Shown here piece after piece: positions 1 through 12,883 of a stretch of DNA of 64,000 nucleotides. The stretch is from Homalodisca vitripennis. Taxonomy: Eukaryota; Arthropoda; Insecta; Hemiptera; Cicadellidae. The translations under genes and the position numbers were made by a program. The stretch lies in the NCBI RefSeq assembly GCF_021130785.1, contig NC_060214.1:6697001-6761000 (forward strand), in the 5' to 3' direction. Numbering within the stretch: the first letter of the stretch is position 1; each line of letters opens with the position of its first letter. The notes beneath the pieces were generated by a model, which saw only the letters and a program-made list of their open reading frames with translations, did not search any database and was not told where the DNA came from.

Positions 1-390
1 GAAACTGATCAAATGTTTTTGTCTTGTCAAAAAACAAACTCCAAACCCAAAATAAAAGTTAATGAAAACCCATGATAGTGACCATCATTGCCAAGGCAAT
101 ATCAGACATAAACCTACCTCGTGTGGTAGGGACCGTGAATGTTTATGAGCCATAAACCGATAGGACGAGTAAGGTCACACCATATAGGGCCACTTCATAA
201 ACATTCCAATTATTCCAGGCCTCGTGTATTTAGCAGAACAGTGAATATTTATAGAAAAAACTTTGTAGTAGTTAATAAACCATTTTCAGTGTACGGTGAT
301 TTATTAATGACCATTAGTAAAGGTTCGTAAGATCGTGGCGTTGCCCATCCGACTGTCTGTTTGTTAACTTTTGATGGAAAAGTCCCAGCA
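1..390. other. AT-rich sequence without a gene
   Basis: I see no recognisable gene here. Short open frames on both strands lack any family resemblance. The stretch leads directly into the tandem repeat that begins near 391. Confidence 0.5.
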
Positions 391-1090
391 ACGTGACCTT
401 GATACATGGTTCCTCTTGGTCGTAAGAAGAAGCGTAATGTTTTTGGGGTGAAAATGTAAATCGGCAGTAACTCTTTAAAGAAAGGCCCTAGCAACATGAA
501 CCATGGTACATAGTGTTCTATTGGTTCAAGTAAAACCCCTGTTGACTTTTATTTTGGAACAAGAATACCAAGAGCTATCCGTTCCTATTTGTGATACCTC
601 ATGATAGAAGAATCCTCATAACTTAAAACTTGGCACACAAGATCCTCTTGGACTAAGGAAGATCTTTATTGATTTTGGGATTAGAAGTTCGGAGGGCAGT
701 AGTACATCTGTGTGTCTGCCCTTATGTCAGTCTTTGCGAAAACCTTGATAAAAATGCCCTAGTAACTCGAATTGATAAATAGGTTACTCTTGTTGCAAGG
801 AAGAACCCTACTGTGTTTAGGGTGAAAAGGTGCATGGGCAGTAAGTCTTTAAAGAATGGTCCTAGCAACTTGAACCATGGTACATAGTGTCCTCTTGGTT
901 CAAAGAAAATCCCTGTTTGAATTTTATTTTGGGGGCAAGAATACCAAGAGCTGTCTATTATGTGGTGCCTCTTGAAAGAAAAGTCCTTGAAACTTCAAAC
1001 TTGGTTTATAAGTTCCTCTTGGACTTAGGAAGACCCCTATTAATGTTGGGGTCAGAAGGTCAAAAGTTAATCTGTCCATCCATGTTATAA
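391..1090. repeat. ~125-bp tandem repeat in a ~374-bp higher-order unit
   Basis: A motif of the form 'acatagg-tcctcttgg-…-aaggaaga-…-attgattttggg' recurs about every 125 bp (near 395, 505, 632, 773, 879 and 1001). Every third copy is most alike: 'gcaac.tgaaccatggtaca' occurs at 491 and again at 865, 374 bp apart, and similarity continues for more than 200 bp on either side. The same motif appears singly at 32.76-33.12 kb, around 34.08 kb and at 51.27 kb, so this is a dispersed repeat with local tandem growth. The short reading frames inside it look like chance. Confidence 0.7.
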
Positions 1091-3640
1091 TTCTTTCGCT
1101 ATGTTCTGTCACTCCCTCGATAATCTACTGTTTTTTTATCTCTATATTAACTCATAATAAGTCCCATCATATGTTCCCAAAATGTAACTGTTATGGAAAT
1201 ATTCTGTGATGAAGATTTTGATGAAGATTTTCTGAATATTCTTCAATATATTTCGCCTAGTACAATAATTATAAACGAGATACACGTGATGTCGCTCGTT
1301 TGTTTAAACGAAACAAAGCAAACGGTCGCAGGTATTCCCTGAGACACAGTCGATGCATATTCAGAGACGGTAGTAAGTATATGACTACATTACACCCCGG
1401 AGACTTCACTCCTCGCTCATACTTGTGTCTGACTCTGCATGTTTGTCAATGCGCGATACTACCATGTAATTACTCACTTATAGAAGCTGCCCTACTAGTT
1501 TACATAGTCGTGATAATAAGCGGGAGGAAACAGGTTGTATGAATACGAACATTTATTTATTGTTTTATTTTACATCAAAACAGGCCTCGGTTAGCGATAA
1601 ATAAATTCGTATCATAAATCGAAAACAAAATAAAAGGTTAAATGTGTTTTTCACAATTATGCTTTTTGTAATTTAGAACGCAAATATCAAAGAAACAATG
1701 TATGACGTAAGCAAATATAATAATGGAATTACTATATTTAATTTTCATACTAACTATATTTTAATTATATAAAGAAACATAGAAACGGGTCCTTTTATTA
1801 TTTTAAACGCTGAAATTAAATACCATTGTTGAAATGAAATGAAAAAAATGCTTTATTTACACAGGCAAAGTTAGGGCCGCATGGCCCTTTCTTACACTTA
1901 ACCTGCAGTTGTTATGACAGTCTTCTGTATAATTTACCTGTTTTCAATCGATCAAAATGAACTAAAATATTTTCTGATCACCCTTAGCCCCCTGAAAAAA
2001 TGTTCTTAATAATTTCCTCATATTCGTGATAGGTACCTAAAATAAATAATTTTTTAATAACAAGAATGGAGCTCAAGAAAATTTGTAGTTCATTCTTTCC
2101 AGACACGAGATTTAATAACATAGGTTTCGTCACATAAGAAGGCAGTATTATGGAAAATGAGATCTAAAACTAAAGGAGAACGAAAAGACGGTTCCAGAAA
2201 CCTTCCAGAAAATGATAATGTATTCTGCAATGGATATAATTTTAATAACATTTTTAAATTTTATAAAAAAATTATACGTTTAAAAGTTTTATATCTAAAA
2301 ACAGTAATAGTTTACGTTGATATATTTCTCAAAAATCACTACTTCCACAAATATCTGTTACTGTATGGTAAGATACTAGTAGAAATGGTATTATTTAGGT
2401 TAGGTTACCGTAGTCCAGTAGATGGTCATTGATAAAAGTAAAGTGAAATGCACCTTATAGTATAGTACTCCGTACCCGGGGAGAGATGCCCTTTTTTATG
2501 AATGGGAGATCTAATGAGGAAAATTACAAGTTAGATAAGAACCAGTAATCTTTAAACTACTTAAACGATTGTATTGAAATTATTAAAGTATATTATAAGT
2601 TACTATAACGATTATAATGTGTTAGTTTGAAAAAAATATTTTTAAACCTATGTTTTTTTAATTAATAATTTGTATTGCAATTTTCATCATTAATAATTTT
2701 TAAAATACTAGTAAATATTGTAGATTCCGTACTAAACATCACCCAGAAAACATTTCAGATCTTTTGGAAGGCTGGCATCGAAGAAAATATAAAAAAGTTA
2801 CGGAAATCTGGCTTCCACTTTACTTTGTATCTTTGAAAATTCTAATGGTGAGTAGTTCTCTTCACGTTTGTCTTCCTTGTGTCTCTTAAGTAGCTTTATT
2901 TTTTATTTTTGGTTTCTTACTACCTTTTCTGTATTAATAATCCTAATTCTAACAATATTTTGTAGGCCTGTAATCATATTGAATTCTTATTCAAGGCCAA
3001 ACTACTAATGCATGCATACAAAAGTTCTTGTTGAAACAAAACTATAAGTTATGTATATAAAAGTACATATATATTTATCAGAACATTTTTTAAGTGATTA
3101 AAAAAATATTAGCCTGTTTTCACCCAAAACCTGCATCCCTGCCTTAAAAATAAAAAAAGACTTCAACCAGTGTTCATAATTTGATAATAAATGGGTATCT
3201 CTAATCTCCAAATCCAAATTTGGATAACATACTGTTTCCACGTACTCTAAAATTATATGTTCGAATTTTTTTGAGTGAGCATGTTCGCACATGCACACGT
3301 ACATCATTTAGGAAAATAATGTATAAGAAGAAGTCGGATATATATATTAACCTACAATGACAGCTAGCTTAAAATACTGGGGGAAATAAATAAAAAGTAT
3401 GCTTCTTAGTTAAAACTGATTTTGAAGCATTTAATTCATCTCTTTAATAAAAAAAGTATAATGGTCCTGTCATGCGGGTACTGTCGAAGTCGTATGGATA
3501 CATTTAAAAAATTAAATAAAATTAAAAATGAAATGGTCAAAAAAAGTTTTACCAAACTAAAATTGTGCTCATAGCAAGCACAAGAGTTACTCACATAAGT
3601 TAAAATAGCAATTCAAACATTATAAACATTGCAATACTTC
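1091..3640. other. AT-rich non-coding stretch
   Basis: No gene, RNA or element was recognised. The sequence is A/T-rich with many stops on all frames. A slightly more GC-balanced patch lies at about 1270-1460, but nothing in its 80-codon frame resembles a protein family. Confidence 0.5.
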
Positions 3641-3649
3641 AATCGTCAC

Positions 3650-3935
3650 AACAAGTCTGGACATCTGCAAACGTCAAGGGATGGTTTTAACAAGAGTCAA
3701 AGCCCCGTGGACAGGAAGTGACAACCGGTATCAGCAGTTTCCGGTAGACAGAAAACCATTAAAAGAGGAACCGGAAGTCACTCATTATCGATACACGTGT
3801 CACTCTGAACCACTGACAGTCCAGGGAAATGACAAGCTGACATTTCAATCCTTTCTCGAATCCTGGCGGCTTTCTCTCTACATTCGATCTGATTGTGACT
3901 TTGATGAATTCTGTTTTCTACAGATGAACTGAATA
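3650..3935 (+). promoter_or_regulatory. GC-richer patch with ETS-like sites (possible control region)
   Basis: This patch has clearly higher GC than its surroundings. It holds three GGAA-core sites: CAGGAAGTG at 3712, an inverted TTTCCGGT near 3738 and ACCGGAAGT at 3770, which is a textbook ETS/GABP-type site. An 83-codon frame (3681-3932) spans the patch but resembles no family I know, so a coding role is unsupported. A regulatory region, an unrecognised exon or an old transposon fragment are all possible. Confidence 0.22.
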
Positions 3936-4689
3936 ATAATTAAAGCTTAATACTGTATTTGCGTGTTTATACCTTTGGTAGTAGACGTTTAACATTATAT
4001 TCAGAATAAAATATAAGATACATTTTGCTAATAATGGTATAATTCTATAGAATAACAAAGTTTTGCTCAAAAGTATTTCTATGTAAAACTATAGATAAGA
4101 ATATCTTGGAATATTTACTAAACTGTATCGGTAAGAAGACTTTTGCTTGGAGTTTGCTATTGACGATAAGTAATTTGAAATGAAGGCTTCATAAATTTGC
4201 AATCGCTGTGTAATTATGTTACACTAATATAACACTGCGTTTCTATAATTAAATCAATCGCTTTCTGCAAAGGTTAACAACCTCAAGACATAAGGTTAAA
4301 CGTACATAAAAGTTAAAGATGAATATGTATGGCTGTATTTGCTGGAGTCCAAAGTTTCAACACAGGACTGGAAATGGTTCTCTCACGCCAATCCAACATT
4401 AATATCCGGTAACTTCTAAATGGTTCATACCATCCAGTACTGCCAACTGCTCATTAGTATCAATTAATGTCACTTACATTTGGACAACCCAATGCATACC
4501 CAGTAGTAGTATCGCAGGACCGCACGAATCGCAGAACAACAACTCGGAGCGATGGATTTAGTTTACTGCTGTGGATGAGTGGCAGTAACCCAACCCAGTT
4601 TAGGTGGTTGGGAATCCTTTGGTAAGGCTATACGTTAGGAAATGTGAGGAAGAGACGCCTTGTCTACCTTCGGTAGATTAACTACTTTC
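3936..4689. other. Non-coding sequence leading into a satellite
   Basis: No gene is recognised. From about 4320 the sequence becomes more GC-balanced and leads into the 181-bp satellite. Confidence 0.45.
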
Positions 4690-5795
4690 ACAGTGAAGCA
4701 AGCTTCCACTTCTTCCAAGGTGCAATGGCTAAGACAGTGACTACTCTCTTCCCTCGTGGTGATTTTTTCACGGGATCTCAGCTGGAGATGATCCTATATT
4801 TCACGCCCATCCAAGTTTAACATCCTGTCACATCGGAAAGAGCATCTGTAGGTTTAAGTTCAGTAGAGGTTAGAGCAGAGCGAGATTCCCTTTCTTCCAA
4901 GTTGCAATGTCTGATACAATGACTACTCTGTTCCCTCGTGGAGATTGTTTCATGGGATCTCTGCTGTAAATGGATCCTATATCTCACGCTCATCCAACTT
5001 TAACATCCTGTCTCTCGGGAAGAGCACCTGTAGGTTTAAGTGCAGTAGAAGTTAGAGCAGAGTAAGCTTCTTTTTCCAAGGTGCCATGGCTGAGACAGTG
5101 GTTACTATTCTTCCTCATGGAGATTGTGTTTCATGGGATCTCGCCTGGAGATAGTCTTAACTCTCACAACTGTCAAACTTTAACATCCTTTCACTTCAGA
5201 AGCCACCTATAGGTTTAAGTGCAGTAGAGGTTAGAGCAGAGTAAGCTTCCCTTTCTTCCATGGTGCAATGGCTGAAACAGTGGACTACACTCTTCCTTCA
5301 TGGTGATTGTGTTTCATGGGATCTCGCCTGGAGATAGTCTTACCTCTCACATGTCCAACTTTAACATCCTCTCACTTCGGAAGACCACCTATAGGTTTAA
5401 GTACAGTATAGGTTAGAGCAGATCGAGCTTCCCTTTCTTCCACGGTGCAATGTCTGAAACAGTGACTACACTCTTTCCTCATGGTGATTGTGTCATTGGA
5501 TCTCGGATGGAGACGGTCTTATGTCCCACGCCCATCCAATCTGCAAATTTTGTCACTTCGGAAACGCACCTACAGGTTTAAGTGTAGTAGAGGATGAAGC
5601 AGATCGAGCTTCCCCTTCTTCCAAGGTGCCATGTCTGAGACAGTGGTTACTATCCACCTTCATGGAGATTTCATCATGGTATCTCGGCTGGAGATGGCCA
5701 TATCACTCACCACTATCCAAAATGAACGTCCTGTCACTCAGGAAGAGCACTTATAGATTGAAATGTAGTAGAGGTTTCCTCAGCTTCTTGTCCTA
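4690..5795. repeat. Satellite array, ~181-bp monomer, six copies
   Basis: Six diverged monomers are anchored by 'ttcttccaaggtgcaatgg' and its variants, at 4721, 4903, 5082, 5264, 5446 and 5627. The spacings are therefore 182, 179, 182, 182 and 181 bp. Each monomer also carries 'tgggatctc', 'taacatcctgtca' and 'aggtttaagt-cagtagagg'. Monomers differ by scattered substitutions and small indels. The frame at 5488-5796 is simply a read-through of two monomers. The period fits common arthropod satellites, but I do not recognise the family. Confidence 0.88.
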
Positions 5796-6559
5796 GAAAA
5801 GAGAAAAAGATTTGCATAAGTTTTAAATAACTTCAAAGTCTAAAGTTAATCTTTTAAATTCCTAAATTTATATTTCTATAATTGATCAAACATTGTAATC
5901 ATGTGAAAGATAAGTTCCACCACACTTTTCCTAGCAAAAGTGATTGCTATATTTCAAACTGGTTCAATATGATTTCTTAAGAAGAGAATACACATTGCAT
6001 ATCTCTAATCAATACTTATACATCCAGTATTTATAAAAGATTGCATGTAAGTTAAATAATAGGAGAGTAGTCATTAAGGGTTCCAGATACAATAAACAAT
6101 CCACCATTCATTAATCTAACTAGGCCTTTTATCTGAAAAGGGCACATTATTTTAAGATTGTTGAATGCTATGTTTAAAATTACCTTAAGATATAAACTCA
6201 CCTATAATTGAAAAGTGCACCTTATTGGTAAGTAAAACGCGCTCTATAACTTCAAACAAACATTCTAAGAGTTTGAAACCATTAAAACCTGTAATTTTAG
6301 TGTCGTATAGCAATGATCTTCAACCTTTCTTCAAAATCACCTTGGAATTTTAACGGCATAGATTAGTTATTTTCAGAAGTAACGGTATGATCTAAAAAAT
6401 TATTTTTATGCTAAAACGTATTTTATAAACATAAATATTCTGTGTCATGATCATTCAAAGTATCAACATCAATGATAACGCCAAACATCGGATGTTATGA
6501 AAATTTCACGCTGAAACACCGAAATGTGGTTCCAGTGCTTAGAATTCTTTAATTAAGGA
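5796..6559. other. AT-rich non-coding stretch
   Basis: No gene or element was recognised between the satellite and the CpG-richer patch at 6.56 kb. Confidence 0.45.
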
Positions 6560-6870
6560 CCAGACAGTTCCCTGAGCCGTAAGACGCGATGTTTACAGCC
6601 GACTATGACACGTCGAGACGCGGTCGACTCAGACTCTGCCCCGTCTGTGTGCGAGAGTAGCAAAATTAAATAACAGAGCGGATAAAAGTTGAGCGTGCCT
6701 TGTGAAGAGTTTATGTCCCTGGAATATTAACCAGGAGCTTATCTGAGGTAAAACCGGGCCGAGCTGCAGCGCCATCTTGGAGCAACGGTAGCAATTATAA
6801 CAACGGAAGCTAACTTATGAGTATTTGTTCTCAGTGCACGTCCCGCCAGGGAGATATGGTAAGCTATTTA
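6560..6870 (+). promoter_or_regulatory. CpG-richer patch; candidate promoter and first exon
   Basis: This patch is markedly richer in CpG than the flanks. It contains GCCATCTTGG at 6771, which matches the YY1/Pho-type core, and ends with an ATG at 6856 immediately followed by GTAAGC, a strong 5' splice-site match. That layout fits a first exon whose coding part is only the start codon, but no downstream exon could be identified in the window. It could equally be the remnant of a mobile element. The call is inference from composition and motifs. Confidence 0.28.
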
Positions 6871-7812
6871 AATTTGTGCCGTCAAATTAGAAAATTGTAT
6901 AAAGAAATAGGGAACTAATGCATCACTTATGACAATTCAATGGGCTATCAACTTACTGTGTTGTACTAAACCCCCACTCCATCATTTAATAGGTGAACAT
7001 CTTTCTTCACGCAATGTTTTTTTTTATTTGAGGTAGACGTGCTTAAAATAAATTTTAATTATGGTATAGATTACTCGACGTAACATTCTATTTTCATCGG
7101 AATTTCAAATAATTTAATTCGTTTAATGGTTTAAATCTTCAAAAGTTCTAAAATAATTATGGACGATCATAGGGAGTAGTGACAGTAAAGTTAAGCATTT
7201 TTAATTGTTACAATTACAAATTTATAAAATGTTTACATCATTTTTACGCTGTCAATTAATGTTTTGGCAGGATTTTGGATTAAAATGGTTACTAAAATAA
7301 GTTTTTTTCCCAATGTTAAGCTTTTTTCGTTATAAAAAAGATGTAGTTTAAATACATAAGGTAAGAGCATAGTACGTGTAATGTAATAAGCTTTGCTGAA
7401 TCTGCATAAAAAAGGTTTTAATATTTTATATGACTGTAGTAAATTTGCTTAAAAATTTATTTATTCCTCTATTTTATCGTTGTTATCATTGTTATCCATA
7501 ATACTAACGTAAACATTTTCACCAACATTCAGTCAAATTTCATGCAATGACATGCATCGTAATCAGACTTGATAGTTGCTAAATAGAATTTAAGCTTCGT
7601 GCAAAATTTCAAGTCTCTAGCTCAGTCGTTCTCGAGATATCGTGTGGACTGACAGATATGAAAACAAAAATTAAATTCTCCCTGACACCTCGAGTCATAG
7701 ATATTCTTGATTTGTGACTTTTTAGACCTTTTCGTGGATAGCTGAAAGAGAACTTCAATGAGTTATTCAAGCAATCAGGACAACTGTACAGTTGGGTGTT
7801 GTGTTTACTACT
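6871..7812. other. AT-rich non-coding stretch with a possible dispersed-repeat fragment
   Basis: Mostly A/T-rich without a gene. At about 7530-7640 the phrase 'gtgcaaaatttcaagtct…ctcgagatatcgtgtgga' resembles parts of the GCTGAGCG dispersed repeat at 36.5 and 55.2 kb, so an old fragment may lie here. Confidence 0.35.
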
Positions 7813-8105
7813 TGGTGGCATTGGAAAGTATTTCCACAGCATTTCTCGAAACAACTGACAAAAGGTCATTTCAAACCGAACTAAGTTCTTTTCTTTGAGG
7901 TACTTATTGTTAAAGCAAAAAGTTAAATGATTTTATAACCCTTCTAAAGAGTGGAATCCAATGGGTGACATTGGAAAAGTATTTCCACAGTCTGTCTCGA
8001 AACAACTGACAAAAGCTCATTTCAAACCGAATTAAGTTCTTTTCATTTAAGGTACTTATTGTTAAAGCAAAAAGGTAAATGATTTTATAACCCTTCTAAA
8101 GAGTG
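7813..8105. repeat. 150-bp tandem duplication
   Basis: Two adjacent, slightly diverged copies start at 'cattggaaa' (7819 and 7969) and run through 'ttataacccttctaaagagtg'. They are offset by 150 bp and differ by a few substitutions and single-base indels. No coding content is conserved between them. Confidence 0.85.
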
Positions 8106-9305
8106 CAATGCCATGGACAGTGAGCTCCTTTGTCTTTGACAACTGTGAGAAAGAGTCCTGACCAGGTGAAACAGGATGGACTTGTCATCTGACAGTTCTT
8201 CACGGCTATCCTTTCCATCTCCGGCTGTCACTCAAAAGGCTGCAGCGCCGTCACATCGAGGGAATTCCATTTTCCGATAGTGTTTAGCCGTAATAGTTCT
8301 CTTCCACTGCTTAGTTCCACTAGGATTCGTCACAACCGAGTGTGCCCCCCCCCCACACCAGACGGGCTTCATCAATTCATTCAGTTGAGGATCTTGCTCC
8401 CTTCATTCAGCTTTCCTCACTGAATGGTTTCTTCACTGAATTATGGGTGTCCTTTTCTTATTCTTGCTGGAAGATATCTTAGTTGATGAGAGGTTTTAAA
8501 TTTTAAACAATTTTGGAACTTAGATCTCGAGTTCCTTAGTTTTGAGTACTATTCGTTACCCATAATTCTCTGTCAGAGAATGTAAATTTTTTGGCTGACT
8601 ATTTGTTCCAAGCATATTTCAAGACATGTTTTGGCTCGATCTGAAGAAGTAGGTAAACTTTGTGTTAAGTAATATTTTAATGATTTGTAATTTTAATGAT
8701 TTTATGGCAGGATTAATAAAAATTGGGGTGCAACCTTTACTACAAAATTGAAAAATCGAAATTTCGAATAACTAAAAACTGCAAAGATAGGCCTATTATA
8801 CCTTAAATTAAAGATTATATAAGTGAGCAACTTTTACATTAAATTTTTATCTATATGTCAAAATGTTTCAATGTTTTTGTTTCAAAATAGTGGTAAAGCA
8901 ATCTTTTATTCTGTTTCCTTAAAAAAAAAAAATTTTCCTACAGATTAACTCGGAAGGCACCACAATTAGGATATTACTCCCAAATAATGGCTGTGTTAAT
9001 GGTTTTATGTCATTGCCTTTCAAATTAATTCAGATATATTGGTAAGGATGTTTCGTTATGTCACGAAAAACACCACACGTGCACGATGAAGCAAGGCACA
9101 TTCACTGATACTCCACTACACAAATTCAAATATTTCTTTTTAACTGTGTACTGAGTTTTTTTTAATAAAATTCGATGTATTTACCAATAAGTTATTTTAT
9201 TTATTTTATGGACGGTATAGCCAAATCCTTATAACTGGCCGAAGTGCCCTCCACAGGTCAGGAAGCAAAGATCAATTCTGGTTTCAAATGCTTCAACAGT
9301 ACGAT
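8106..9305. other. Non-coding stretch with a poly-C tract
   Basis: A more GC-balanced segment (8106-8350) ends in a run of nine C residues near 8346. The rest is A/T-rich. No gene or named element was recognised. Confidence 0.4.
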
Positions 9306-9549
9306 CAATTGTTTTATTCTTTTTTTTTAAGGAGAAGCCGATCACCTTTTGAGCCTTACTATGCCCGTCCTCATGGGCCACTGGCCTGTGCGAGGATCTT
9401 GTCAAGCAGAATAAGAGGGAGAGTCGATACAGTACAAGGTCGATAGTACTGATAAAAAGTGCAATGGTCACAGACAGGATTCGAACCTGCGCTATCTCTA
9501 ACTTAGACTCGTAGTCCAACGTCTTCGACCGGTCGGCTATCGGCACTCC
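9306..9549 (-). mobile_element. tRNA-Ser-derived SINE, copy 1
   Basis: Read on the minus strand, the element starts with a tRNA-like head: 'gccga-cggtc' (A box), 'gacgttggact', and 'gcaggttcgaatcctg' (a perfect B box, GGTTCGAATCC). The head resembles eukaryotic tRNA-Ser, including the 'gttggact' anticodon arm and a longer variable region. The non-tRNA body follows ('agtact-ttgac', 'cccatgagga', 'ggcttctcctta') and ends in an A-rich tail, seen as a T-run near 9320 on the plus strand. The same head, body and tail recur at 17.6 kb in the same orientation. The 107-codon frame crossing it is not a protein. The head shows that RNA polymerase III promoter elements were present. Confidence 0.82.
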
Positions 9550-10469
9550 CAAGCCGATCTTCAGATATGGAACTAAGCATTTCTAATTCGTACCATCATA
9601 TATTATTCTGTCGTTGAAGGCCTCGCCTAATGCACAATATTGTTGAATATTCCCTCACATATTATAATCTCCTACGGTGTTATCTGAAGGTCTACCGTGT
9701 TTCTTACATTGTTAGAAAAGTGTGCAGTTGTGGCCTTTTGTATCAACTATATTATTCACTACTCCTTGAGGTATGTCATGAATAAGTTGGGAGGTTCGTA
9801 AAAACTAAAATTACTATATCGTTCCCAATTCTATATCTCGTCATTTTTAAACTCCGATATAAATGGTGGTTTACTTCCCACATCCAATGGGGATTTTATA
9901 CAAACCAATATCTTATAATGTGCTGGTGCACTTCACCATTGTTTCCAAATAAAACCTTATCACTTAGATGGAAACGTTACACGAAAACAGTGTAGATTGC
10001 GCTCTAGAGTGAGGTGGAAATATTTAGACAATTTAACTGTCTAAGCAATGTTTTACGTAATTTAAACCAGCAAAATTGTATCTGATAGTCATAACACCGA
10101 TGTCGTAAGCCAAGGATTAAATGTTGCTGTTCGAATGTTAACAATATTTGGAAGCAAATTCTCAATTTCATGACTTCCAGTTCAATCTGTGCTTTAATTT
10201 TGGGGAGAAATCAGAAAAATGATTTTTGGTCGTCATTTGGAAACATATAGGCATATGGTAGAAAATTACATTTAAAATATGCTAAGTTTGTAGCCAAAGG
10301 CCCTAGAAGGTGCTTAGTTGTAAATTTTGCTTGGTTGTTATGTCTCCTATGAGCACAACATTTTCCCTTCATATTAATATTAACCTTTTGAGAATATTTT
10401 TATTTTTTAAACCATTATTTAATATTAGAGCGGGGCAAATATAATCAGATGTACAACAACAAATTCTTC
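9550..10469. other. Non-coding stretch before the large satellite
   Basis: No gene or element was recognised. The satellite starts gradually at about 10,470. Confidence 0.45.
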
Positions 10470-12883
10470 TTCTAGAAGATAGGTCGGTTTCCGTAGGGTT
10501 TATAACATCGTTACTGATCTGTTGTGATTAACAAAAAACTTTAGAGAAAAAAATGTACGAGATGAAAATAGCCTTAGTGTTTACATACTTAGTGTTGGCG
10601 AGAGTTATTCCGTAAATATTGTTGACTGTATCAGAAATGGAACAGTTACGCGAGTTCAAGGTGGGTTTCCGCAGCGTAATCTTTACGACATCGTTACGTT
10701 TCTGCTGCGATTAACCGAAACTCTCGGAGATAAACGAAATGTATGAGATGGAATTGCCTTATTGTTTAATTGCGTAGCGATGGCGAAAGATATCTTGTAA
10801 ATATTGTTGACTGTATCACAAATGGAACGGTTACGCGAGTTCAGGAAGATAGGTGGGTTTACGCAGCGTAATCTTTACGACATCCACTCTTTAATCTTTA
10901 CGTTTCTGCTGCGATTAACCGAAACCCTCTGAGATAAACCGAATATATGAGAAAGAATATTACACTCTTCGTGTTTAATTACGTAAGTTTACGAAGACAG
11001 TAGTGTTTCCGTAACGTAATATTCATCTTGTTACATTTTTGCTGCGATTATCCAAAGCTGTCAGAGATTTCTTTGAGAGGGTCTTCTACAGCCCTGAAGA
11101 AACGCTATGATTTCGTTTTCTTTCTACTAATCAACAAAAAGAATTAAAAAATGATATCTTAAATTAAAATTTTTGTAGTATTTTGTTGTTTGTATTATTT
11201 TTGTGATAGTAATATCGGCAAAAATTTTCAAATTTGTCGATAAATATAATTTTATTTCAAAACCATAACATATATATGAGATGAAATTTAAAGGTGATAA
11301 AGGTGAAAAAATCACAAATGAACACAGTTACGCAAGTTCAGAGAGATTAGCGGTTTTCTGCAGCGTAACCTTTACGACTTCGTTACGTTTCTGCTGCGAT
11401 TAGAAACTCGCTGAGATAAGCAGAATGTATGAGATTGAATTGCATTAGTGTTTAATTTCGGTGATTTATCCTGTAAATATTAGAAACTGTAGCACAAATG
11501 AGGACATATACGCGAGTTCAGGAAGATAGGCGGGTTTCCGTAGCGTAATCCTTACGACATCGTTACGTTTCTACTGCGATTAACCGAAACCCTCAGAGAT
11601 AAACTGAATATATGAGATAAAATTTTACACTCTTCGTGTTTAATTACGGAGCGTTGGTTAGCTTTGCCCCTTAATTATTGCAGTTATCATCACAAATAAG
11701 AACAGTTACGTACGTTTACGAAAACAGTCGTGTTTCCGCAACATAATATTCATTATGTTAAATTTTTGCTGCGATTAACTATATCTCTTTGAGATGGCCT
11801 TCTTCAGCCTTGAATAAGCGCTATGATTATTTTAGCATCTCATTTATTGTATTATTTTAGTAATAATAGTATCAGTATAAATTTTTCAGTGTTTTCAATA
11901 CATTTTATTTGATTTCGAAAACATAATATATATGAGATAAAATTTAAAGGTGATTGAGGTAATATCACCAATGAGGACAGTTACGCAAGTTCAGAGATAT
12001 AGGTGGGTTTCTGCAGCGTAACCTTTATGACGTCGTAACGTTTCTGTTGCGATTAACCAAAACTCTCTGAGATAAGCAGAATTTATTAGATGGAATCGCC
12101 TTAGTGATTAATTTCTTCTGCGATTAACTGAAACTCTCATAGATAAGCAGAATGTATGATATGGAATTGTCTTTGTGATTATTTTTGTAGTTATTGAGAG
12201 ATTTATCCTGTAAATATTAGAGACAAACTGTTATATTATCCTGTGAATGAGTACAGTTACGCATGTTTAGGAAAATAGACATGTTTCCGCAGCGTAATCT
12301 TTACGACATCGTTAGGTTTCTGCTGCGGTTAACCAGAACCCTCAGAGATAAACGGAATATATGAAATAGAATATTACACTCTTCGTGTTTAATTACATAG
12401 CGTTGGTGAGCTTTGCCCCTTAAATATTGCAGTTATCATCACAAATAAGAACAGTTACGTACGTTTACGAAGGCAATCGTGTTTCCGCAACGTAGGCTAA
12501 TATGTATCGTATTACATTTTTGCTGTGATTAACCAAAGTTTTAAGGGATCTCTTTGAGAGGGTCTTCTACAGACTTAAAGAAGCGCTATGATATCAAGTT
12601 TTCTTCCTACTAATCAACAAAAGAATATCAAAATGATGTCTTAAATTATAATATTTTTTATTATTCCGTTAATTGTATTATTTTTGTAATAATAATATCG
12701 GTAGAAGATTTTCAATTTTGTCAATAAATCTGATTTAATTTAAAAAACAGAATATATGAGATGAAATTTAAAGGTGACTAAGGTGAAAAATATCACTAAT
12801 AAGGACAGTTACGCGAGTTCAGAGAGATATGTGGGTTTCTGCAGCGTAGCCTTTACGATGTCGTAATGATCTGCTGCGATTAA

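Noticed and set aside
5488..5796. 102-codon plus frame
   Set aside because: It reads through satellite monomers; the other monomers carry stops.
9229..9552. 107-codon minus frame
   Set aside because: It covers the tRNA-Ser-derived SINE; the second copy does not keep the frame.
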